This document shows, piece by piece, positions 1 to 6,591 of a stretch of DNA of 64,000 nt. The position numbers and the translations under genes are program-made. The notes under the pieces are model-generated. The model did not search any database, was not told the origin of the DNA, and saw nothing but the letters and a program-made list of their open reading frames with translations. How positions within the stretch are numbered: the stretch's first letter is position 1; each line of letters opens with the position of its first letter. The DNA lies in the NCBI RefSeq assembly GCF_018866325.1, contig NZ_CP076457.1, forward strand, positions 1,426,001-1,490,000. The letters run 5' to 3'. The DNA is from Streptomyces sp. YPW6 (GTDB lineage Bacteria > Actinomycetota > Actinomycetes > Streptomycetales > Streptomycetaceae).

Positions 1-1496
1 TCGGGTTCACCGAGACGGCCAACGCATACACCAGGGCAGACGCGGCGGCCCACCCCAAGCCGGGGAAGACGGCCGAGCAGCGCCCCCGGCCCGCGGTCAT
101 CGACAAAGACCCGAACCTTGGCTCCATCCCCGACATCAAGTGGGGCGATGACGACGGTGGCGACGACATCCTGCGGGGCTTGATGGAGGGCATGCCCGAA
201 ATCGTCCGGGATCTCCTCCATCCCCTGTGCAAGCACGTGTTCCGGGTCGGCAGAGTGGCAGACGTTTACCCGTATCCGGAACAGCACTATCTCAACTCCC
301 TCTGCCACAGCTGGATGAAAGTCTCCGTCACTGCGTCGCTGGGGGCGGACCAGCTCACCCAGGCTGTCGGTGTCATCACCAACCACCAGCAGGCGGAGTG
401 GGAGGCTGCGATGCGGACCTTCTGCAGCGCCCTGTGGGGAGGAACGGCCTGGGGGCAGCGACAGCACGGCTACCAGTGGGCGCAGACCGCCAACTCCGGC
501 CACGGCACACCACGCGTCCCCACGGGCAGTCAGCCCGTCCTGGCCGTACTGAAAGACACGGCCGATGACATCGCCACCATCCTGCGCGAGTACGCGGAAG
601 CCGCCGTCGACCTGAACCGCGACGTCAAGGACGAGCTCGACCGCGCCATGTGGAAAGCCGCCAAGGACATCATCGAGGACCTGGCCAAGCCCAAAGACCT
701 GAAGAGCGCGCTCGGCGCCGCCACATCTCTCCTCGGCAGCGGTGCTGGCCTGCTCCTGTCGTTCGACGTCAAGACGGTACTGAACCTCGACACCGCCAAG
801 CTGAACGGGATCGTCGCCAAATACACCGGCATCCTGGAAGGCCTGACCACGCGGATGACGGCACTGGAAGGGCCGCTGGATGAGGCGTACCGCAGCGCCC
901 CCAAGTTCGAGGCCGGCGTCGCCCGTGCGCACGGCTTCGGTACGCGGGCCCTGGAGGAATTCAAGGACTCGAAGGTCTGGCTGAAGGTCGATTCGACCGG
1001 CAACTACGACCTGAATCTCGCCGCCAACGAGTACATGGCGAACGGCCATACTTTGGACAAGCACGTCGGAAAGACGGACGAGCAGTTGGCGCAGCGCCTG
1101 CGTGACCAGCAGTCAGGCGGACCGACAACGGCTTGGCCCCACGGCAAGCCGATGCCCAGCGGCTCCTCCGCCTTCCCGAACTACCAGCGCGCCGAGGAAT
1201 TGACCGAGCGCAATCTCAACAGGAACAAGGCCGCCATCGAGGCATGGATCAAGGGACCTCCGCCGGCCTCCGACGGCGACGTCAAGTCGTTCTACGACAA
1301 GGTGCCCAGTGACGAGACCAGCGGCCGCAGCGTGAGCAAACAGCCGGTGGACCCCAACGACCCGCTGTCCGGATACAAGCAGGGCGGTCTGAACGCCAAG
1401 GCGTACGACGTGAGCGGCGTCGACACGCGTATCCGCTACGACAGCAATCGCAACCCTCCTTTCACTGTCATGACGTCGATGCCCTCCAAGACCTAG
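1..1496 (+). CDS. Polymorphic toxin, C-terminal part, RNase A-like toxin domain (5' end outside window)
   Basis: The frame is open from base 3 with no stop before 1494-1496, so the gene begins left of the window; 497 residues are visible. The first visible residues (TETANAYTRAD) look like the end of a WXG100/ESX-type leader domain, followed by a helical middle region. The last 150 or so residues carry the pattern of the bacterial CdiA-CT RNase A domain: GHTLDKHVGKTDEQLAQRL (the candidate catalytic His codon of HVGK is at 1062-1064), a later SSAFPNYQRAEELTERNL segment and the ending FTVMTSMPS. In described family members an aromatic residue follows the terminal Thr; here it appears to be Met. 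Inferred role: a secreted or contact-delivered toxin that degrades RNA in competing cells, neutralised by the gene just downstream. Family call is by motif only. Confidence 0.75.
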   Translation, partial: GFTETANAYTRADAAAHPKPGKTAEQRPRPAVIDKDPNLGSIPDIKWGDDDGGDDILRGLMEGMPEIVRDLLHPLCKHVFRVGRVADVYPYPEQHYLNSLCHSWMKVSVTASLGADQLTQAVGVITNHQQAEWEAAMRTFCSALWGGTAWGQRQHGYQWAQTANSGHGTPRVPTGSQPVLAVLKDTADDIATILREYAEAAVDLNRDVKDELDRAMWKAAKDIIEDLAKPKDLKSALGAATSLLGSGAGLLLSFDVKTVLNLDTAKLNGIVAKYTGILEGLTTRMTALEGPLDEAYRSAPKFEAGVARAHGFGTRALEEFKDSKVWLKVDSTGNYDLNLAANEYMANGHTLDKHVGKTDEQLAQRLRDQQSGGPTTAWPHGKPMPSGSSAFPNYQRAEELTERNLNRNKAAIEAWIKGPPPASDGDVKSFYDKVPSDETSGRSVSKQPVDPNDPLSGYKQGGLNAKAYDVSGVDTRIRYDSNRNPPFTVMTSMPSKT

Positions 1497-1522
1497 CGAA
1501 AGCCGAGAAAGGCCAGCACCAC

Positions 1523-2083
1523 ATGTCCGTCGACCAGACGTCCTGGGAAGCCGCGGTACGCCACTTGTACGAGGACGCGTATCCGTACGACGCCACGGGC
1601 CCGCGTCGCCACGAGAACTGGGTTCTCGACGTCCTTGCTCTGATGGCACGGGTCCCGGACCCCCGCGGCTGGACCGGTCTCGATGACGCGGCTGAGAATC
1701 CGGAGCGCGAGTCGTGCCCCAACTACCCTTTCGCCGCCCACCCGTCGGAGTACATCGCGAGGCGTCTCCAGGAGATCGACCGGGACAGTGCCGAGAACCT
1801 GCTCCTCGCCCTTACGGACGACGGCTGCACCCTGTCCAACCTGAGCCGCTTCTCCGAAAGCGAGGCGGAGCTCCGGGTGATGGCGCGCACGCTCCTCGAG
1901 CGCTACGGAGACTCCGCCATCTACGTCACCAACGTCAACAAACCCGGTCACGTGAGAGGCACGCTCGACTTCACATCGTCAGGCTGGGCATACAGCCCGC
2001 TGAGCGTGTACTCGGAGGACTACGGCCTGATCGTCGTCTCGGACACCGAGGTGGGCATGTTCTGGAACTTCGCCGACTACTGA
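1523..2083 (+). CDS. Putative immunity protein for the upstream RNase A-like toxin
   Basis: 186 residues beginning at an ATG 26 bases after the toxin stop, with a GAAAGG ribosome site about 11 bases upstream. I do not recognise the fold. It is soluble, without signal peptide or membrane segment, rather acidic, and ends in a compact aromatic-rich segment (GLIVVSDTEVGMFWNFADY). The immunity role is inferred from position: in polymorphic toxin loci the gene immediately after the toxin C-terminus is normally its cognate inhibitor, and short spacing implies cotranscription. It does not resemble the second immunity candidate at 2455-3111. Confidence 0.55.
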   Translation: MSVDQTSWEAAVRHLYEDAYPYDATGPRRHENWVLDVLALMARVPDPRGWTGLDDAAENPERESCPNYPFAAHPSEYIARRLQEIDRDSAENLLLALTDDGCTLSNLSRFSESEAELRVMARTLLERYGDSAIYVTNVNKPGHVRGTLDFTSSGWAYSPLSVYSEDYGLIVVSDTEVGMFWNFADY

Positions 2084-2141
2084 ACCGCTTGCCGCCCGTG
2101 GGAGCTCGGCTCCTGACGAGGCAATTAGAGAGGACGCCCCT

Positions 2142-2441
2142 GTGCTGACCCGATCCGCCTCCTACCCCGACAGGGAGACCGCACAGTGGGCCACCCAACA
2201 GGTGGTAACCGCCAACGAACAGGCCGTCCACCGCTGGCTCGCCCAGAACACCCGGGTCCGCCTCACTCTCGAGGCAGCCTGGCCGTCCCGTGAGGAGCCC
2301 GTGGGCCGGGTCCAGCTGGAGGGTGACCTGCTGGCCGGGCGCGGCCCCGTCGATGTGCGCGCGGCGCGCGTGGTGCTGCGCCGCGAGGCAACGAGTCCTC
2401 TCGGCTTCGTCGTCCACACAACCGTCCCGTTCTACCTGTAG
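2142..2441 (+). CDS. Displaced C-terminal half of an RNase A-like toxin domain
   Basis: 99 residues from GTG, with AGAGGA seven bases before it. The protein reads like the second half of the bacterial RNase A toxin fold: an SYPDRETAQWATQQVV helix segment, a VHRWL segment, strands with PVGRVQLEG and RVVLRR, and a FVVHTTVP ending that parallels FTVMTSMP of the toxin at the window edge. The first half with the HVGK catalytic His is missing, so it should be inactive alone. It is either a remnant cassette left by toxin C-terminus exchange or a small protein with a different job; the good ribosome site argues that it is still translated. It sits directly before a CdiI-like immunity gene, as expected for an orphan toxin/immunity module. 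Confidence 0.6.
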   Translation: MLTRSASYPDRETAQWATQQVVTANEQAVHRWLAQNTRVRLTLEAAWPSREEPVGRVQLEGDLLAGRGPVDVRAARVVLRREATSPLGFVVHTTVPFYL

Positions 2442-2454
2442 GGGTCGCACGCAC

Positions 2455-3111
2455 ATGTCCATGAAGCCCCTCGAACACGACCGGCGGTACGGCGAGCTGG
2501 ACCAGGTCATGCGCGCGTACCTGGGTCAGCCGGCCGATGACACCCCGGAGCGGCGCAGTCGCGCCCTGGACGCGTACCTCCGTCACACCTGGCATACCCG
2601 CCCTGCGGCCATCGCGGAGGCGGAGCGACAGCTGCGCGAGTACAGCCGTAATCCTCCGGGGCGCATTCGGCAGGAGCTGGGTGAGTTCTACTCGATCCCG
2701 GACACCGGCAAGCCCCAGTCGGACATCGGTGACTGGCTGACAGTGCTGGCCGACCACCTGAAGAGGAGCATCGAGGAGGGCGACGTCCCGGAGCCATCGT
2801 CCCCACAGACGCACTGGGAGTGGCACGCGCGCTTTCCGGAGACCGCGCAACTACTGGGGGGCTGGTTCTCGCAGGACATCGTTGACGAGTTTCGCGGCCA
2901 CGACGCCGCAGTCGCCGACTACGGCCAGACCACAAACCCGCAGTTGGTCGCCCGCCTCGTGGGTGAACTGCACGAGTTGCTCGCTCTCCCCCTGGACGAG
3001 GGGGACTACGCCCTGGCTGCCGCCGAACTCGGCATGGAGGTCGGCCCGCCGGAACCGTTCTCCCACGGCGCCTGGTTCCAGTCGCTGGCCGCGACGCTCT
3101 CCGGTGTCTGA
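2455..3111 (+). CDS. CdiI-type immunity protein (CdiI_2-like C-terminal domain)
   Basis: 218 residues starting at the ATG at 2455; a second ATG at 2461 is also possible. The last 100 residues resemble the family of contact-dependent growth inhibition immunity proteins: WHARFPETAQLLGGWFSQDI, then an acidic helix pair (LVGELHELLALPLDEGDY), LGMEVGPP and a final WFQSLAATL helix. The first 115 residues are a charged helical extension not usually part of that domain. It follows the displaced toxin half-domain by 13 bases, so the two form an orphan toxin/immunity pair. Inferred function: binding and neutralising an RNase A-like toxin, possibly one delivered by a sister strain. Confidence 0.65.
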   Translation: MSMKPLEHDRRYGELDQVMRAYLGQPADDTPERRSRALDAYLRHTWHTRPAAIAEAERQLREYSRNPPGRIRQELGEFYSIPDTGKPQSDIGDWLTVLADHLKRSIEEGDVPEPSSPQTHWEWHARFPETAQLLGGWFSQDIVDEFRGHDAAVADYGQTTNPQLVARLVGELHELLALPLDEGDYALAAAELGMEVGPPEPFSHGAWFQSLAATLSGV

Positions 3112-3402
3112 TCCGGCTGAGCGGGCGATTCGCAGTCCGAAGGCGGATGCATCTCAGTGCCCTGACCGCACCGACCGGGCCAGGACGGCTACACCAACCT
3201 GGCCACCCGGGCGGCCAGATGGCTCGTGGCGGCCAAGAAACCTCTCCTCCATGATGACGCGACGACCCGTACCGCGCCGTGGGTTCGAAGCTCACCTGAC
3301 GCACCATAAGACCGAGCGTCAGACGAGCGTCGAGCCTGTCGTGCACCACTCCCGACGAAAGCCGCCGTGGACCGCTCGCCCCTGCACTCTTGGGTGAGAC
3401 CT
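3112..3402. other. Gene-free spacer between toxin island and IS110 element
   Basis: About 290 bases with no credible gene. In one forward frame around 3180-3270 the text reads GYTNLATRAARWLVAAKKP before breaking down, which has the flavour of a decayed coding remnant but is not recognisable. The segment ends at the left copy of a 14-base direct repeat that bounds the IS element. Confidence 0.4.
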
Positions 3403-3416
3403 CAGGTCAGCGAACC
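3403..3416 (+). repeat. Left copy of 14-base direct repeat bounding the IS
   Basis: CAGGTCAGCGAACC, identical to 5136-5149. The flanking bases differ (T before and AGTG after here; G before and TTTT after on the right). Confidence 0.8.
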
Positions 3417-3419
3417 AGT

Positions 3420-3700
3420 GCATCTTCGGTGCGCGCCGGGGGCGTGGTAAATCCCATGGCGCGCGCCGGAGGTGCTTCTGTCTGCCCTGACGTGGGCTGA
3501 TGCCCGTCCGGGACGCTGGAGGGGTTCGTTCCGGCCGAAACCGATGCCTCTGTGATGCCGGTGAGCTCGCAGGTCAGCGTGGTGCTGGGGGCCGTCCACG
3601 GGAACCGTGGAGTGTTGCTGCGAAGCACGTGCGTCAGAATTCCTGATTCACCCTGGCCCTCCCGGAACGGCGTGCCCGGTTGTCCGGTGAGGGAGGGAGC
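3420..3700 (+). ncRNA. Candidate IS110 bridge RNA region
   Basis: In IS110-group elements the non-coding left end encodes a bridge RNA with loops that pair with target and donor DNA. Here that region has several hairpins: TGCGCGCC at 3430-3437 with 3458-3465, GCCC/GGGC around 3484-3497, and a perfect TCCACGG/CCGTGGA hairpin at 3595-3611. It also has an 11-base copy of the right junction (GCAGGTCAGCG, 3569-3579 versus 5135-5145). Bases 3518-3528 could pair with the right flank 5144-5154 over 11 positions, 8 Watson-Crick and 3 G:T. The other two guides expected by analogy with IS621 were not found. The boundaries are a guess. Confidence 0.45.
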
Positions 3701-3706
3701 AAGGCC

Positions 3707-4951
3707 GTGGACGTGCTGCACGAACGCTGCGCCGGCCTCGACATCAGCAAGAAGGACGCCAAGGCATGCGTCCGCACCCCGAGTACGAAGCGGCGGGGGT
3801 CCTTCACGACCGAGACCACGACGTGGGGATCAACAACGAACGCGGTCCTCGCCCTGCGGGAACACCTGCTCGCCGCGCAGGTGACACTGGTGGTGATCGA
3901 GGCGACCTCGGACTACTGGAAGCCCTTCTACTACGTACTGGCCGAGGGCCTGGACGTGATCCTGGTCAACGCCCGGCAGGTCAAGAACCTGCCAGGCCGC
4001 AAGACGGACGTCTCGGATGCGGCCTGGCTGGCCCAGCTCGGCGCCCACGGACTGGTCAGGCCCTCGTTCGTGCCGCCCGAGCCGGTCCGTGAACTGCGGG
4101 ACCTCACGCGCGCCCGGACGACCGCCACCCGTGAACGCGGCCGTGTGGTCCAGCGTCTGGAGAAGCTGCTGGAGGACACCGGCATCAAACTGTCCGCGGT
4201 CGCCTCCGACATCATGGGCGTCTCCGGCCGGGCCATGCTCGAAGCCCTCATCCGAGGCGAAGGCGACCCGCAGATCCTCGCGGACCTGGCCAAACGCAAG
4301 CTCCGCAACAAGATCCCCGAACTCACCGAGGCCCTGACCGGACGCTTCCGCGAGCACCACGCGTTCCTCGCCCGCCTGCATCTGGACCAGTACGACCAGC
4401 TCACCACCATGATCGACCAGCTCACGGGACGCATCGAAGAGGCGATGGCCCCCTTTCGTGGCGCCCTCGACCTGCTCGACACCATCCCCGGCATCAACCA
4501 GGCCACTGCCGAAGTGGTCATCGCTGAGACCGGCGGCGACATGGCCCGGTTCCCTTCCGCCAGGCACCTCGCGTCCTGGGCCGGGGTCTGCCCCGGCCAC
4601 CACGAGTCCGCCGGCCGCACCAAGAACACCAAAGTCCGGCCTGGCAACCCCTACCTCAAAGGAGCCCTCGGCCTGGCCGCATTCGGCGCGGTGAGAACCA
4701 AGGACACCTACCTGCAGGCCCGTTACAAGCGGTTGACCGCCCGGCGCGGCCCGCTCAGGGCTCTGGTCGCCGTCGAGCACTCGATCATCACCGCGATCTG
4801 GCACATGCTCACCGACAACGTCCCCTACCACGAGCTCGGCGGCACCTACTTCACCCAGCGCGACCCCGAACGCGCCGCCCACCGGGCCATCAACCAGCTC
4901 AACCAGCTCGGCTACACCGTCACCCTCAACCCGATCGAGAACGCAGCCTGA
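3707..4951 (+). CDS. IS110-family transposase (DEDD recombinase)
   Basis: 414 residues from the GTG at 3707, chosen because a GGGAGG ribosome site lies just upstream; a TTG at 3680 in frame is less likely. The N-terminal RuvC-like DEDD domain shows the Asp of GLDISKKDAK, the Glu of VVIEATSDYW and two Asp in GRKTDVSDAAW. A helical linker follows, then the C-terminal Transposase_20 domain with LDTIPGINQATAEVVIAETG and GHHESAGRTKNT, whose Ser is the likely nucleophile. Length is normal and no frameshift is seen, so the element may be active. It catalyses excision and insertion of the IS, probably with an RNA guide from the upstream non-coding end. Confidence 0.93.
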   Translation: MDVLHERCAGLDISKKDAKACVRTPSTKRRGSFTTETTTWGSTTNAVLALREHLLAAQVTLVVIEATSDYWKPFYYVLAEGLDVILVNARQVKNLPGRKTDVSDAAWLAQLGAHGLVRPSFVPPEPVRELRDLTRARTTATRERGRVVQRLEKLLEDTGIKLSAVASDIMGVSGRAMLEALIRGEGDPQILADLAKRKLRNKIPELTEALTGRFREHHAFLARLHLDQYDQLTTMIDQLTGRIEEAMAPFRGALDLLDTIPGINQATAEVVIAETGGDMARFPSARHLASWAGVCPGHHESAGRTKNTKVRPGNPYLKGALGLAAFGAVRTKDTYLQARYKRLTARRGPLRALVAVEHSIITAIWHMLTDNVPYHELGGTYFTQRDPERAAHRAINQLNQLGYTVTLNPIENAA

Positions 4952-5135
4952 CAGCAGAACCCGGACACCCGGCGACCACCACGGCCACCGGGCACCCACA
5001 CCTGCCTACAACCCCCTGACCTGCACCTATTTACGCGTCAGAGCACTGCGCCTGGACGGCCGCGCGGTCCACGTCGTGTCCGGTGGAAAACATGTCGAAC
5101 GCATCCCGCCGCACCTGAGAACCCCGGGAAAACTG

Positions 5136-5149
5136 CAGGTCAGCGAACC
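5136..5149 (+). repeat. Right copy of 14-base direct repeat bounding the IS
   Basis: Same 14 bases as 3403-3416. On the minus strand bases 5140-5142 are the TGA stop of the RNA methyltransferase gene and 5143-5149 encode its final residues, so the target site is the extreme 3' end of that gene. Confidence 0.8.
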
Positions 5150-6468
5150 TTTTCGGTCGGCTCCAGAATCGCCACACACTCCACATGATGCGTCATCGGA
5201 AACAGGTCGAACGCCCGCAGCGTCCGCACCCGGTACCCGCCCTCCCGGAAGTACGCCAGGTCACGGGCCAGGGCCGCCGGGTCGCAGGCCACGTAGGCGA
5301 TGCGGCGGGCGCCCAGGCCCGACAGGTGGGTGACCACCTGCTTGCCCGCGCCCGCGCGCGGCGGGTCCAGGACGATCAGGTCGCACTCCGTGATGCCGGT
5401 GCGGGGCAGGACCTGGTCGACCTTGCCGTGTTCGATGCGGACCCGGTCCAGGTCCTTCAGGTTGTGGCGGGCGTCCTCGACCGCGCGCTTGCCCGACTCG
5501 ATGCCGAGGACCGCGCCCTTCTCGCCGAGGCGCTGGCCGATGGCGCCGGCGAAGAGGCCGACGCCGCAGTAGAGGTCGAGGGCCGTGTCGTTCTTGCGGG
5601 GCAGCAGGCCCTGCATCACCGCGCGGACCAGGGTGTTGGCCGCCTGCGGGTGGACCTGCCAGAAGCCGCCGGACCCGACGCGGTACGTGCGGTCGTCGGC
5701 GCGTTCGCGGACGAAGCCGCGGCCGTGGACGCGGTGGACGCCGCCGTCCCGCTCGTCGACGCGGAGCACGGAGACCGGCTTGTCCAGCTCGACCAGGGGG
5801 AGCCGGCCGCCGGGCTTCGGAGTGAGGATGACCTGGCGGTCGTTCGAGCCGGTGGCGGTGATGGCCTCCACCGCGGCGATCTGCGGCCACTCGCGCTTCT
5901 CGACGCCGAGTTCGGAGACCCCGGGCGCGGCGATCAGGCAGTGGTCGATCGGCTGGACGTCGTGCGAGCGGTGCTTGCGCAGGCCGGCGCGGCCCTCGGC
6001 GTCGATGGCGTACTGGACGCGGGTACGCCAGGCCGGAACCTCGCCCGCCGGGAGCTTGTCGCCGTCGGCCGGCATGACCGTGCCGTCCCAGCCGGCCTCC
6101 TCGGGGGTCAGGCCCGCCAGGCGCCTCAGCTGCTCGGCGATCACCTCGCCCTTGAGCCGCCGCTGGGCGCCCGGCTTGGCGTGCTGCCAGTCGCAGCCGC
6201 CGCACATGCCGGGACCGGCGTACGGGCAGGGCGCCTCGACGCGGTCCTTGGACGGCTCGATGATCCGTACCGCGTCGGCCCGCAGGAAGCGGGAGCCCGT
6301 GTCGCCGTCGGTCACCTTGGCGACGACCTTCTCACCGGGGAGCGTGTGGCGGACGAAGAGCACCTGGTTCCCAGCGGTACGGGCGATGCAGTGGCCGCCG
6401 TGTGCGACGGGCCCGACCTCGACCTCGTACTCCTCCCCGACCAGCGACGACGTGGGTTCGTTCTGCAT
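5140..6468 (-). CDS. TRAM-domain class I SAM-dependent RNA methyltransferase (RumA/TrmA-like)
   Basis: 442 residues. The ATG at 6468 is chosen because the TRAM domain begins soon after it (EEYEVEVGPVAHGGHCIAR) and GGAG lies nine bases upstream; an earlier in-frame ATG at 6522 would add 18 unconserved residues. Residues 1-65 form the TRAM RNA-binding fold. CPYAGPGMCGGCDWQH supplies cysteines for a [4Fe-4S] cluster. The SAM site is LDLYCGVGLFAG, the DPPRAGAG motif follows, and the catalytic Cys is in YVACDP. Expected reaction: 5-methyluridine formation in rRNA or tRNA; the target cannot be read from sequence. Its stop codon lies inside the IS110 direct repeat. It probably shares a transcript with the permease gene upstream. 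M. tuberculosis has the same order (Rv2689c-Rv2690c). Confidence 0.9.
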   Translation of the reverse strand: MQNEPTSSLVGEEYEVEVGPVAHGGHCIARTAGNQVLFVRHTLPGEKVVAKVTDGDTGSRFLRADAVRIIEPSKDRVEAPCPYAGPGMCGGCDWQHAKPGAQRRLKGEVIAEQLRRLAGLTPEEAGWDGTVMPADGDKLPAGEVPAWRTRVQYAIDAEGRAGLRKHRSHDVQPIDHCLIAAPGVSELGVEKREWPQIAAVEAITATGSNDRQVILTPKPGGRLPLVELDKPVSVLRVDERDGGVHRVHGRGFVRERADDRTYRVGSGGFWQVHPQAANTLVRAVMQGLLPRKNDTALDLYCGVGLFAGAIGQRLGEKGAVLGIESGKRAVEDARHNLKDLDRVRIEHGKVDQVLPRTGITECDLIVLDPPRAGAGKQVVTHLSGLGARRIAYVACDPAALARDLAYFREGGYRVRTLRAFDLFPMTHHVECVAILEPTEKVR

Positions 6469-6591
6469 GAGGGGAGGCTCCAGGGAGGAAGGGGGTGAGC
6501 GGTCGAGCATGCTGCCGGACAACAGCCCACCAGTCTACGTGGGACTCGTGGGAACGGTGACCACGGACGGGACGCCCCCCGTCCGGCCCGG

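Larger units (their letters stand above)
3403..5149 (+). mobile_element. IS110-family insertion sequence, about 1.75 kb
   Basis: The element holds one DEDD-type transposase gene, about 300 bases of non-coding left end and about 190 bases of right end. It is bounded by a perfect 14-base direct repeat, CAGGTCAGCGAACC, at 3403-3416 and 5136-5149. No terminal inverted repeat is evident, as usual for IS110. The right repeat overlaps the stop codon and last codons of the convergent RNA methyltransferase gene, so insertion happened at the gene's 3' end without damaging it. The exact crossover lies within the repeat and cannot be fixed from one copy. Confidence 0.75.

Noticed and set aside
3112..3402. 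A decayed integrase or transposase remnant
   Set aside because: Only one short plausible stretch; not enough to name.
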